A program made the position numbers and the translations under genes. Source: Chamaelirium japonicum (Eukaryota; Streptophyta; Magnoliopsida; Liliales; Melanthiaceae). Taken from it: 64,000 bases of DNA. This document shows, piece by piece, positions 49,922-62,378 of the stretch. Below the pieces are notes generated by a model. It saw only the letters and a program-made list of their open reading frames with translations, was not told the origin of the DNA and ran no database searches. Within the stretch, counting starts at the first letter, position 1, and each line of letters opens with the position of its first letter. The stretch covers positions 96,080,951 to 96,144,950 of the forward strand of contig OX393550.1 in assembly GCA_947650365.1 (NCBI GenBank), given 5' to 3'.

Positions 49922-52900
49922 TTAGATCATATTATCACACTTATGATTTTCCAACACTTAGACTCTAAATCGGTGAATCGGATTGTAAATTATTCAAATA
50001 TCCAATTAGAACCCGCTCGCAAGTCCGAAATATGGAATAATTCCAAGTTCGAATTATCAGATGCCGATCCAATCGAATCCAAACCTATTTCAAATCCGAA
50101 ACACGCTAACTTATGATTTTCCAACACTTAGACTCTAAATCGGTGAATCGGATCGTAAATTGTTCAAATATCCGATTAGAACCCGCTCGCAAGTCCGAAA
50201 TACAGAATAATTCCAACTTGGAATTATCGGATGCCGATCCGATGACGATCCGATCGAATCCAAACCTATTTCATATCTGAAACACGCTAACTTATGATTT
50301 TTCAATACTTAGACTCTAAATCGGTGAATCGGATCGTAAATTGTTCAAATATCCGATTAGAACCCGCTCGCAAGTTCGAAATACGGAATAATTCCAACTT
50401 GGAATTATCGGATGCCGATCCGATGACGATCCGATTGAATCCAAACCTATTTCATATCCGAAACACGCTAACTTATGATTTTTCAACACTTCGACTCTAA
50501 ATCGGTGAATCGGAGCGTAAATTGGTCAAATATCCAATTAGAACCCGCTCGCAAGTTCGAAATACGGAATAATTCCAACTTCGAATTATCGGACGCCGAT
50601 CCGATGACGATCCGATCGAATCCAAACTTATTTCATATCTGAAACACGCTAACTTATGATTTTCCAACACTTCGACTCTAAATCGGTGAATCGGATCGTA
50701 AATTGTTTAAATATCCGATTAGAACCCGCTCGCAAGTCCGAAATACGGAATAATTCCAACTTGGAATTATCGGATGCCGATCCGATGACGATCCGATCGA
50801 ATCCAAACCTATTTCATATCCGAAACACGCTACCTTATGATTTTTCAACACTTCGACTCTAAATCGGTGAATCGGAGCGTAAATTGGTCAAATATCCAAT
50901 TAGAACCCGCTCGCAAGTCCGAAATACGGAATAATTCCAACTTCAAATTATCGGATGCCGATCCGATGATGATCCGATCGAATCCAAACCTATTTCATAT
51001 CCGAAACACGCTAACTTATGATTTTCCAACACTTAGACTCTAAATCGGTGAATCGGATCGTAAATTGTTCAAATATCCAATTAGAACCCGCTCGCAAGTC
51101 CGAAATACGGAATAATTCCAACTTGGAATTATCGGATGCCGATCCGATGACGATCCGATCGAATTAATCCAAACCTATTTCATATCCGAAACACGCTAAC
51201 TTATGATTTTCCAACACTTAGACTCTAAATCGGTGAATCGGATCGTAAATTATTCAAATATCCGATTAGAACCCACTCGCAAGTCCGAAATACGGAATAA
51301 TTCCAACTTGGAATTATCGGATGCCGATCCGATGACGATCCGATCGAATCCAAACCTATTTCATATCTGAAACACGCTAACTTATGATTTTCCAACACTT
51401 AGACTCTAAATCGGTGAATCGGATCGTAAATTGCTCAAATATCCAATTAGAACCCGCTCGCAAGTCTGAAATATGGAACAATTCCAAATTCGAATTATCG
51501 GATGCCGATCCGATGATGATCCGATCGAATCCAAACCTATTTCAAATCCGAAACACGCTAACTTATGATTTTCCAGCACTTAGACTATAAATCGGTGAAT
51601 CGGATCGTAAATTGCTCAAATATCCAATTAGAACCCGCTCGCAAGTCCGAAATACAGAATAATTCCAAGTTCGAATTATCGGATGCCGATCCGATGACGA
51701 TCGGATCGAATCCAAACCTATTTCATATCCGAAACACGGTAATTTATGATTTTCCAACACTTAGACTCTAAATCGGTGAATCGGAGCGTAAATTGCTCAA
51801 ATATCCAATTAGAACCCGCTCGCAAGTCTGAAATACGGAATAATTCTAAGTTCGAATTATCGGATGCCGATCCGATGACGATCAGATCGAATCCAAACCT
51901 ATTTCATATCCGAAACACGCTAACTTATGATTTTCCAACACTTAGACTCTAAATCGGTGAATCGGAGCGTAAATTGGTCAAATATCCAATTAGAACCCGC
52001 TCGCAAGTCCGAAATACGGAATAATTCCAAGTTCGAATTATCGGATGCCGATCCGATGACGATCGGATCGAATCCAAACCTATTTCATATCCGAAGCACA
52101 CTAACTTATGATTTTCCAACACTTAGACTCTAAATCGGTGAATCGAAGTGTAAATTGGTCAAATATATATCCAATTAGAACTCGCTCGCAAGTCCAAAAT
52201 ACGGAATAATTCCAAGTTTGAATTATCGGATGCCAATCCGATGACGATCAGATCGAATCCAAACCTATTTCATATCTGAAACATGCTAACTTATGATTTT
52301 CCAACACTTAGACTCTAAATCAGTGAATCGGAGTGTAAATTGGTCAAATATCCAATTAGAACCCGCTCGCAAGTCCGAAATACGGAACAATTTCAACTTC
52401 GAATTATCGGATGCTGATCCGATGACGATCCGATCGAATCCAAACCTATTTCATATCCGAAACACGCTAACTTATGATTTTCCAACACTTAGACTCTAAA
52501 TCGGTGAATCGGATCATAAATTGTTCAAATATCCGATTAGAACCCGCTCGCAAGTCCGAAATACGGAATAATTCCAACTTTGAATTATCGGATGCCGATC
52601 TGATGACGATCCGATCGAATCCAAACTTATTTCATATCTGAAACACGCTAACTTATGATTTTCCAACACTTAGACTCTAAATCAGTGAATCGGATCGTAA
52701 ATTGTTCAAATATCCGATTAGAACCCGCTCGCAAGTCTGAAATACGGAATAATTCCAACTTGGAATTATCGGATGCCGATCCGATGACGATCCGATCGAA
52801 TCCAAACCTATTTCATATCCGAAACACGCTAACTTATGATTTTTCAACACTTCGACTCTAAATCGGTGAATCGGAGCGTAAATTGGTCAAATATCCAACT

Positions 52901-55900
52901 AGAACCCGCTCGCAAGTTCGAAATACGGAATAATTCCAACTTCAAATTATCGGGTGCCGATCCGATGACGATCCGATCGAATCCAAACCTATTTCATATC
53001 CGAAACAAGCTAACTTATGATTTTCCAACACTTAGACTCTAAATCGGTGAATCGAATCGTAAATTGTTCAAATATCCAATTAGAACCCGCTCGCAAGTCC
53101 GAAATACGGAATAATTCCAACTTGGAATTATCGGATGCTGATCCGATGACGATCCGATCGAATTAATCCAAACCTATTTTATATTCGAAACACGCTAACA
53201 TATGATTTTCCAACACTTAGACTCTAAATCGGTGAATCGGATCGTAAATTGTTCAAATATCCGATTAGAACCCGCTCGAAAGTCCGAAATATGGAATAAT
53301 TCCAACTTGGAATTATCGGATGCTGATCCGATGACGATCCGATTGAATCCAAACCTATTTCATATCTGAAACACGCTAACTTATGATTTTCCAACACTTA
53401 GACTCTAAATCGGTGAATCGGATCGTAAATTGTTCAAATATCCGATTAGAACCCGCTCGCAAGTCCAAAATACGGAATAATTCCAACTAGGTATTATCGG
53501 ATGCCGATCCGATGACGATCCGATCGAATCCAAACCTATTTCATATCTGAAACACGCTAACTTATGATTTTCCAACACTTAGACTCTAAATCGGTGAATC
53601 GGATCGTAAATTGTTCAAATATCCGATTAGAACCCGCTCGCAAGTCCGAAATACGGAATAATTCCAACTTGAAATTATCGGATGCCGATCCGATGACGAT
53701 CCGATCGAATCCAAACCTATTTCATATCCGAAACACGCTAACTTATGATTTTTCAACACTTCGACTCTAAATCGGTGAATCGGAGCGTAAATTGGTCAAA
53801 TATCCAATTAGAACCCGCTCGCAAGTCCGAAATACGGAATAATTCCAACTTCGAATTATCAGATGCCGATCCGCTGATGATCCGATCGAATCCAAACCTA
53901 TTTCATATCTGAAACACGCTAACTTATGATTTTCCAACACGTAGACTCTAAATCGATGAATCGGATCGTAAATTGTTCAAATATCCAATTAGAACCCGCT
54001 CGCAAGTCCGAAATACAGAATAATTCCAACTTGGAATTATCGGATGCCGATCCGTTGACGAACCGATCGAATCCAAACCTATTTCAAATCTGAAACACGC
54101 TAACATATGATTTTCCAACACTTAGACTCTAAATCGGTGAATCGGATCATAAATTGCTCAAATATCCAATTAGAACTCGCTCGCAAGTCCGAAATACGGA
54201 ATAATTCCAAGTTCGAATTATCGGATGCCGATCCGATGACGATCCGATCAAATCCAAACCTATTTCAAATCCGAAACACGCTAACTTATGATTTTCCAAC
54301 ACTTAGACTCTAAATCGGTGAATCGGATCGTAAATTGCTCAAATATCCAATTAGAACCCGCTCGCAAGTCCGAAATACGGAATAATTCCAACTTGAAATT
54401 ATCGGATGCCGATCCGATGACGATCTGATCGAATCCAAACCTATTTCATATCTGAAACACGCTAACTTATGATTTTCCAACACTTAGACTCTAAATCGGT
54501 GAATCGGATCGTAAATTGTTCAAATATCCAATTAGAACCCGCTTGCAAGTCCAAAATACGGAATAATTCCAACTTGGAATTATCGGATGCCGGTCCGATG
54601 ACGATCCGATCGAATCCAAACCTATTTCATATCCGAAACACGCTAACTTATGATTTTTCGACACTTCGACTCTAAATCGGTGAATCGGAGCGTAAATTGG
54701 TCAAATATCCAATTAGAACTCGCTCGCAAGTCCGAAATACGGAATAATTCCAACTTCGAATTATCGGATGCCGATCCGATGACGATCCGATCGAATCCAA
54801 ACCTATTTCAAATCCGAAACACGCTAACTTATGATTTTCCAACACTTAGACTCTAAATCGATGAATCGGAGCGTAAATTGGTCAAATATATATCCAATTA
54901 GAACCCACTCGCAAGTCCGAAATACGGAATAATTCCAACTTCGAATTATCGGATGCCGATCCGATGACGATCCGATTGAATCCAAACCTATTTCAAATCT
55001 GAAACATGCTAACTTATGATTTTCCAACACTTAGACTCTAAATCGGTGAATCGGATCGTAAATTGCTCAAATATCCAATTAGAACCCGCTCGCAAGTCCG
55101 AAATACAGAATAATTCCAAGTTCGAATTATCGGATGCCGATCCGATGATGATCCGATCGAATCTAAACCTATTTCAAATCCGAAACACGCTAACTTATGA
55201 TTTTCCAGCACTTAGACTCTAAATCGGTGAATCGGATCGTAAATTGCTCAAATATCCAATTAGAACCCGCTCGCAAGTCTGAAATACGGAATAATTCTAA
55301 GTTTGAATTATCAGATGCCAATCCGATGACGATCGGATCGAATCCAAACCTATTTCATATCCGAAACACGCTAACTTATGATTTTTCAACACTTAGACTC
55401 TAAATCGGTGAATCGGAGCGTAAATTGCTCAAATATCCAATTAGAACCCGCTCGCAAGTCCGAAATACGGAATAATTCCAAGTTTGAATAATCGGATGCC
55501 GATCCGATGACTATCGGATCGAATCTAAATCTATTTCATATCCGAAACACGCTAACTTATGATTTTCCAACACTTAGACTCTAAATCGGTGAATCGGAGC
55601 GTAAATTGGTCAAATATCCAATTAGAACCCGCTCGCAAGTCCGAAATACGGAATAATTCCAAGTTCGAATTATCGGATGCCGATCCGATGATGATCGGAT
55701 CGAATCCAAACCTATTTCATATCCAAAACACGCTAACTTATGATTTTCCAATACTTAGACTCTAAATCGGTGAATCGGAGCGTAAATTGGTCAAATATAT
55801 ATCCAATTAGACCTCGCTCGCAAGTCCGAAATACGGAATAATTCCAAGTTTGAATTATCGGATGCCGATCCGATGACGATCGGATCGAATCCAAACCTAT

Positions 55901-56466
55901 TTCATATCCGAAACACGCTAATTTATGATTTTCCAACACTTAGACTCTAAATCGGTGAATCGGAGCGTAAATTGGTCAAATATCCAATTAGAACCCGCTC
56001 GCAAGTCCGGAATACGGAATAATTCCAACTTCGAATTATCGGATGCCGATCCGATGACGATCGGATCGAATCCAAACCTATTTCATATCCGAAACACGCT
56101 AACTTATGATTTTTCAACACTTAGACTCTAAATCGGTGAATCGGATCGTAAATTGGTCAAATATCCAATTAGAACTCGCTCGCAAGTCCGAAATACGGAA
56201 TAATTTCAAGTTCGAATTATCGGATGCCGATCCGATGACGATCGGATCGAATCCAAACCTATTTCATATCCGAAACACGCTAACTTATGATTTTCCAACA
56301 CTTAGACTCTAAATCGGTGAATCGGAGCATAAATTGATCAAATATCCAATTAGAACTCGCTCGTAAGTCCGAAATACGGAATAATTCCAACTTCGAATTA
56401 TCGGATGCCGATCCGATCGAATCCAAACCTATTTCAAAACCGAAACACGCTAACTTATGATTTTTT
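49922..56466. repeat. 181-bp tandem satellite-like array, copy 2 (about 36 units)
   Basis: Units as in copy 1; the first 24 are duplicated from it. The last twelve (54286-56466) have no counterpart in copy 1. They include the ATATATATCC insertion variant at about 54890 and 55795. Confidence 0.95.
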
Positions 56467-56789
56467 AACGCTTAGACTCGGTTATAGATATAAACTATTT
56501 TTTTAACATATACATGTTAATTGCAGGAGCAGGGCGGCGTTAGGGGATCGATGAGAGCACCAGCGTTGGTGGCGGGCGGGGGTGGTTGAGATAGGGCATC
56601 TCTCAGTTTTGGATTGTGTAAATATTATTTTGTAATATGTGGTTATTATTTGATAATTTGCTTTAATTTTTTATCAATTTAGGTAATATTTTAAAATTTG
56701 CGGTAATATTTTATAAATTGTGGTAATATTTGATAAATTATGGTAATATATTGTGGTATTGTTGTAAATCACAGGAATTAAATAACATT
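56467..56789 (+). other. 3' part of the CACTA element, possible terminal exon
   Basis: A pyrimidine-poor stretch ends in TTAATTGCAG|GAGCAGGGCG near 56526, a plausible acceptor. A short Gly-rich open stretch follows, ending TGA near 56590, then AT-rich sequence with GGTAATATTT repeats. This could be the last exon or 3' UTR of the second gene. Confidence 0.4.
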
Positions 56790-57324
56790 ATTTAGGTAAA
56801 TTTATTAAAAAAAAACATACTTATTACCGACGGAAATTAATTATTCCGTCGGTACTAAAGTTTTTATTTTTTATAAATTATAAATAAGTTGCCGACGGAA
56901 TATAATATCCGTCGGTAATATATATATTATTGCCGACTGGACATATATAGCCATCGGTAATATATATATTATTACCGACCGGAAATATATATCCGTCGGT
57001 AATATATAAAGTATTACCGACAGGTTATATTATAACCGTCGGTAAAAGTCTTATATATTACCGACGGACTATTATGTATCGTCGGGAATAATATATTATA
57101 TTAATTTTTAATTGTTTAAATCTTACCGACGGCTTTAATATTACCGTCGATATTAATTATTATTACCGACGGTAATTTTTGGTCCGTCGTATTGTTTTCC
57201 CTGACACCTTTTTTCCCGACAGCTGGCGACGGAAATATCTTCCGTCGCTATAAAATATTACCGACGGAATGTTAATATTACCGACGGATATTGTCCGTCG
57301 GTAATAACTGTTTTTTTTGTAGTA
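56790..57324. repeat. 3' subterminal and terminal repeats of the CACTA element
   Basis: The same CCGACGG/CCGTCGGTA motifs as the 5' end, denser towards the terminus, ending in the inverted CACTA repeat. Confidence 0.9.
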
Positions 57325-57327
57325 AGA

Positions 57328-57949
57328 TATATGCTATGCAGTAGGCATGATGGGTAGGTATCAGTCAAATCCGGGTCCATGGCACTGGACTGCTGTGAAA
57401 AGTATACTCAAGTATCTCCTTGGGACGAGAGATTATGAGTTAGTTTACTCTTCACATGAACTGATGCCGATTGGATATACGGATTCTGACTTTGCGTCAG
57501 ATCCGGAATCCAGGAGATCGACGTCAAGGTTTGTGTTTTTATTAGGAGGAGGAGCTGTCAGTTGGAGGAGCGTGAAGCAGGGATGCATCGCGGATTTGAC
57601 GACAGAGGCTGAGTACGTTGCAGCATGCGAAGCAGCTAAGGAGGCGGTGTGGCTCAAGAAGTTCCTCACGGACTTAGGATGCGTACCGGGAGCTCAAGAT
57701 CCTATTGTCCTTTACTGCGACAATAGTGGAGCGGTAGCACAATCCAAGGAGCCAAGATATCACCAGAAGAGCAAGCATATCGAGCGGAAATACTACATAA
57801 TCCGGGATTTGCAGAAGCGAGGGGAGGTAGCAATGACTCAGGTGGCGTTTGTAGATAACATGGCGGACCCTTTCACAAAGGCGTTACCGACCAAGGCTTT
57901 TGAGAAACACGTGGATGCCATGGGAGTTAAGACTGTTATTCCCCGCTAG
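57328..57949 (+). pseudogene. copia RNase H (third segment of split polyprotein)
   Basis: Resumes in frame at the codon cut by the CACTA element and is open to the stop at 57947-57949. RNase H catalytic residues are present: the Asp of GYTDSDF, the Glu of TEAEY and the Asp of LYCDNSGA. The C-terminus contains KHIERKYY and VDNMADPFTKALP, characteristic of Angela-type copia. The domain itself is undamaged, but it is cut off from its own start by 25.7 kb. Confidence 0.9.
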
Positions 57950-57950
57950 G

Positions 57951-57963
57951 CCAAGTGGGAGAT
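57951..57963 (+). other. Polypurine tract of the copia element
   Basis: CCAAGTGGGAGAT directly abuts the 3' LTR and primes plus-strand DNA synthesis in this family. Confidence 0.8.
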
Positions 57964-59916
57964 TGTTGTAGCTTGTGTGTCCTTAGCGTGGATTTTCTGT
58001 ATTAACATTAATAAAGATGACTTTAGTTATTGCTTTAATTAGAATACTACTCTGGTGTATGATAATACTCATATAATAAAAGGACCCTAGGGAACACAGT
58101 AGGCCACTGAGGCGCATGGAGGATCCATGCTTGGGAGACCCAGTGGACCAGTTCTGTGTAGACCAAGAACTAGTTCACAGCTTTGGTGATGCTGGTCGCT
58201 TCACCGAGCATAAGCTGTTGGCAGGTAGAGGATGTGGTGAAGTCTCCACCACGGGAACGCAGGATTCCCATTCACCTGACCAAGTACGATGATCGTGTTG
58301 AACAGGAACCAAGACGGTGCACAGTTCAGTGATTCAGACACTGGTGCAGAAACCGTCTTACTACTATAGATAATCTGTCCTTAACCCTGAGGGACCATGC
58401 TCACTGGGCCAACCAGTTGAGTGGTGCTTTGATGTGCCAACGTGTGCGGACCTTCCATAGTCCAATACCACGGTACATTGGGTTACCCGGTTGGCGCTTG
58501 AGTGACATATAATCCCTACAGGTTATCCGACGTCCAGTGTTGGATGGGTGCGTTTTGATGAGTCAATCTGTCCACACAGTTAACCCAGGCCTGGTGGTTG
58601 TCAGTATGACTGATGATGTTCCGGATGCTAGGCATAGCACCGGAAGGTGTGTGGTGTTATAGATGACAAGTCATCAAACCCTAGTCAGATGATCGATCGG
58701 GATCTGACGGTACTCCCCACCGCCTGAGTCGTATTATGGCACCAGTAATAGGAGGGATAAGGATTATCGGAGTATAGTAGAGAACAGGGTTACGAGGGAG
58801 TAACATAAGTTTAGGATCACTAGAGTTCAACTCACATCGCACTCTAGGTGGCTACGCGGGTTAATCGGATTAGGACTGATTGACGGAACTTTCGGTGTGT
58901 CACCGGAACAGTTAATCAGGGATCCGGTTGGAGCTAAAGATCCCGAACCCTGAAGGTTCCACCCTGTCGTTGCGTATAGGAATTGTTCCCCGACCTAGTT
59001 GGATACGTTGGATGCGAAGTAGCGCGATGGAGTGCAAGCCCGGAGCCAAAGAACCTAATTCACATGTGTTACGGGCCGTAGGGGTATTTTGGTAAATACT
59101 AAAATATGGCTCAGAACATATTGAATATGGATATTAGATTGAGCGGAATAATTCCAGGAGCTCACAGGCGCTGACGGAACTCGATTCCGAGTAGCGCACC
59201 TCACTCAGTCTCACTTTCAGTTTTCCGCTTTTCGTGAAGGGCGTTTTCGTCCGGACTTCACGATAGACACTGGAAGACCTAAATCCGACCCCCCCTCATC
59301 CCTATCCACCTAGGGACCGGCCCTAGGCTCCTTGGAGCCATGGGAGACCGGCCCTATAAAGGAAATAGGGAGGGGATGGCCGGCCCTAATGCTTCTACTC
59401 CCTCACCTCCAAAAATCCGACCCCTAGTCCTCCTCTTTGTGGTTTCAGCCAAGGAAAAGAGAGGAAGAAGAAGGGAGAAGGAAGAGGAAGGAAGGAGAAG
59501 TAAGAAAGGAGAAAGAGGAGGAAAAAATCTCGAGGCTTGCCATCGTCTTCGCAACAGATTCTTCTGCCGGCTCGAAATCCTTGCACTCAGAGATGGGATT
59601 TTGAGGATTCTTCAATTCGCAAAGGACAAGGTGCTATCCGACAGTTTTCCTTGAGATTCAAGTGCGGTTCTTCATCGTTCTCTAATCTCCGGATCATAGA
59701 TCCATAAGGTATGATGAATCTAAACACCTAAGTAGATGCATGCATGTCTTCCGTAGATCGTAGTATGCCTCTAGGGTGTCCGCACATATGCTAAGATCAT
59801 AGATTTGCATGTAGATTGTTTTGTATCACGAATTGTAATGAAACATACACCGTATGATCTTCGGATCTTTCTTTTTGCTTCCACTGCTACTTCGATACAT
59901 GGATCCTATTCCAACA
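57964..59916 (+). repeat. 3' LTR of the Angela-type copia element
   Basis: 1953 bp, TG...CA termini, collinear with the 5' LTR, with scattered single-base differences. It is followed by the TCTTT target duplication. Confidence 0.93.
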
Positions 59917-59921
59917 TCTTT

Positions 59922-60145
59922 CCCCTGCTCGGCTCATATGCCCGGTTGCCTTTAGGGGCGTGATTCTCTTGCCGATTGCGATCGGAGTGTCCGATCTGGC
60001 CCCGAGCCGCTTGTTGGTGATTTCCATTGGTGGAATTTCATATTGGCTCCTCTGCTCGGTGAAGCAATCCTGGGGGATCATGGCGGTGGTGTGGTGGCAA
60101 ATCGGACATTGTCGGCGGCTCCTCTTTTTGCCGGGGTGCTAGAGA
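59922..60145 (-). repeat. Right arm of the inverted repeat split by the copia element
   Basis: Reverse-complement partner of 10870-11096. The copia target duplication TCTTT lies at its edge (59917-59921). Confidence 0.7.
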
Positions 60146-60383
60146 TGGATCCTCTTTTTTGGTGTATTTGTTTCTGTCTTTTTTTTTTATTATTTTTCTT
60201 CTTTTCTCTGTTAAGGGCCTGGTGCCCTCTGTTTGTCCACCGGGTGTGGCAAGGTTGGTCACCGTCGGTGTACGATTGTTGTGTTTGGGGTTGTCTTTGC
60301 CGGTATGGCGTCTTGGCTCCACCGGTAGTGGTGGTAGTCTTTCGTTCCCGTCGAGTGCGGACTTTGCTTTGCTTGCATCGGCA
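60146..60383. other. Intergenic DNA, no feature recognised
   Basis: T-rich then GT-rich sequence. Open frames on both strands carry no recognisable domain. Confidence 0.5.
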
Positions 60384-60701
60384 TGTGGCACCTCCTTGAG
60401 GTCCGGTTGTGACCTCTCCTTTCAATGACTACCAAAAGTAAAAAGGAGAGGCTGCCCCATGCCCCTTACCGATGTGGGACTAATTGTTCAACACTCGCCC
60501 GCACAAAGAGCGCGTTTTAACATTAGCGGGTGCAACGAGGCTACTCGGGAGACACTCTAAGAACGAACCTAGCCCTAATATCATGTGGCAACACCTGAGT
60601 GCTCCAAAAGGCTAGTCTTGAAGGAAGGAGATCATGTACATCAGGTATATTAGGAGAGGCCACCCCTCTCCCCTTATCGATGTGGGACTAACCGTTCAAC
60701 A
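60384..60701 (-). mobile_element. TRIM (miniature LTR retrotransposon)
   Basis: On the minus strand, two direct repeats start TGTTGAAC and end TGCCACA: 60701-60584 (118 bp) and 60493-60384 (110 bp). Both contain AGTCCCACATCG followed by AAGGGG and GCCTCTCCT. Directly after the first comes TGATATTAGGGCTAGG, a diverged tRNA-Met primer-binding site. Between them is an 90-bp core with GTGTCTCCCGAGTAGCCTCG. No coding capacity. No matching target duplication was found. Confidence 0.72.
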
Positions 60702-60958
60702 ACTCTACTAATTTTCATCGCAGTCGAAACAGAGTATTATTTTTAAAGTGCTTTTTAAGGGGTGATCTATGTTACTTCATAGATCCACGAGTGAGCAAGA
60801 AGGATATGAATCTTCAAGATGGATGGGCAAGGTTGATTATTTGGTAGTGATCTACAGCCAGGGGGTGTAGTTTATTGCTTCTTGCACTTGGTTTAAGAAA
60901 CTGGATATATATTGGTGGCAATATTGAAAATAGAAAAATTATTTTTGGCTATATATAA
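60702..60958. other. Spacer between TRIM and next LTR element
   Basis: AT-rich, nothing recognised. Confidence 0.5.
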
Positions 60959-61817
60959 TGTTACAAAGAGAGAGGGAAAGAGTCTAGGGTTTGGGGAGAA
61001 AACTCATTATATTGATTATTGTATTATTACATAACACTACCTCTCCTTATATTAGGAGAGAATGCACACCATTACAATGCCACAACCAAGGTGGGATTAA
61101 TAGTAACACTAACACTATATCTAATACCCCTCGTCAAACTGATGTAAGGTATAAATTGACAACAGTTTGCTTAATAAAAGAAAGGAAGAAAAAAAAATTT
61201 ACATCAAATGTTCCCATTTTATTCTGTAATGTAAAGATAGTGCTAGGGTGACCTGCAAGCAAGTCATCCTGGGAACCTGATTGACCTGCAAGCAGGGCAA
61301 CCGGAAAAACCCGGCAAACCTGTAAACAGGTAAACCGTGGATCTGACAATGATCAACTGTGGTGACGAAAGCCAGTAATGAAGGAGGCTGAAAGGGGAGA
61401 GATCGGCTAAGAAAGGTGTGGATGTGTGGGACCTTATAGGAGTCAAGCACTTGACCGAATCAAGCACTTGACACCACCTGGAAGATCTCAATCATCACAA
61501 ACGAATAGAGAGAAAATAGAGTCGTAGCTCTGATATAGTCTCACGACCAAGGAAAGAGAGGACCCGAGTGCCAGCACAAGTGTGACCGGAGAGAGTAGAT
61601 CCGGAAGCCCGTGCGACCAGGAAAAAAGAGGATAAGACAACGACCAAGGAGAGAACACAAGAGGGAGTGAATCTCGATCGGAGGGAGAGAGAGGATCTTG
61701 ATTGGTCAAGAGCACGGTGTAAATAAACAAGCCGGCACAACGAAGGACGTAGGAGGGCGAGCAAAGTGCAGGGCGTAGGCGGCTAGACCGCCAGAGTATC
61801 GGCGGACGGATCAGTAG

Positions 61818-62140
61818 AACGCAGGGCATAGGGCATGAGTGTAGGCGCAGACAAACCGACAAAAGGCAAGGGCACAGGCGGCCGACAGAGCGCAATGACA
61901 CAGGGTGCAAGCAGATCGATACTGGCAGAACGCAAGGTGCAGGGCACAAGTGTAGGCGAGCCGGTGGAGTGCAGGGCACGGGCGACCGACATAGTGCAAG
62001 GGTATAGGGTGCAAACGGACCGGTACTGGTAGAACACAGGGTGCATGGCATAAGTGCAAGCGAGTCGACATAGTGCAGGGCACCGGTGGCCAAACTGGCA
62101 GAGATCAAAGCGGAGGTAGTCCAGGCATAGTGCAGGGCGG
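61818..62140. repeat. Imperfect ~110-bp tandem repeats inside the LTR element
   Basis: Three units start near 61818, 61929 and 62034. They share AGGGCACAAGTGTAGGCGAG-like and GGTGCAAGCAGATCGATACT-like blocks. They generate the Cys/Leu/Pro-rich minus-strand frames seen here, which I do not regard as a gene. Confidence 0.65.
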
Positions 62141-62378
62141 GCTGGTAGAGCACAGAGCGCAGGGAAGCCAACAGAGCACAAGGTGCAGGCCGTGGGCTAC
62201 TGCGACGCGGCACGCCACAAACTAGCGGAGCATGATAATGGGGTTCGGTCAGCTTGTGATGCAATCTTTCGCGAAGAAGGGTGGAGGTCATGCTAAAATC
62301 ATGACGCACCAACGGCAGGGAGGTCGCACAACAGAGGAGGTCAGACGGCGATGAGGCAAAAGTGGCTGGGCCACTGGA

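Larger units (their letters stand above)
46734..54285 (+). repeat. 7552-bp internal duplication of the CACTA element, copy 2
   Basis: Begins inside transposase exon 2 and ends inside the 181-bp array, which then continues for about twelve more units to 56466. It lacks the 5' half of the transposase gene. Confidence 0.95.
31588..57324 (+). mobile_element. CACTA (En/Spm) DNA transposon, 25.7 kb, with internal duplication and satellite arrays
   Basis: Left end CACTACAAGAAATAG, right end TTTTTTTTGTAGTA, whose last base is changed from the expected G. It is flanked by the 3-bp duplication AGA (31585-31587 and 57325-57327), which reconstitutes an uninterrupted copia codon when one copy is removed. 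Subterminal regions are packed with CCGACGG/CCGTCGG repeats. Inside are a TNP2-type transposase gene, a second En/Spm gene, two 181-bp satellite arrays, and a 7.55-kb duplication separated by 2.8 kb of unrelated DNA. The transposase is broken, so mobility would depend on another element. Confidence 0.93.
11183..59916 (+). mobile_element. Ty1/copia LTR retrotransposon, Angela/Tork type, containing two nested elements
   Basis: Bounded by LTRs starting TGTTGTAGC and ending TTCCAACA, with a 5-bp target duplication TCTTT at 11178-11182 and 59917-59921. The primer-binding site (13133) and polypurine tract (57951-57963) sit exactly inside the LTRs. The polyprotein frame is split into 15087-16398, 29568-31587 and 57328-57949, about 1318 codons in all, by a Tat-type gypsy element and a CACTA transposon. 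Only two nonsense codons (16392 and 31052) break the frame. The LTRs differ at about 4 of the first 133 positions, so this is the oldest of the three nested elements. Confidence 0.95.

Noticed and set aside
43905..56466. Two separate CACTA elements, one nested in the other
   Set aside because: Only one left and one right terminus with one AGA target duplication exist, and the second copy starts mid-exon without any terminal repeat.
61488..62312. 274-residue minus-strand open frame as a gene
   Set aside because: It covers the imperfect ~110-bp tandem repeats, is Cys/Leu/Pro/Ser-rich with no domain, and lies inside a non-autonomous LTR element.
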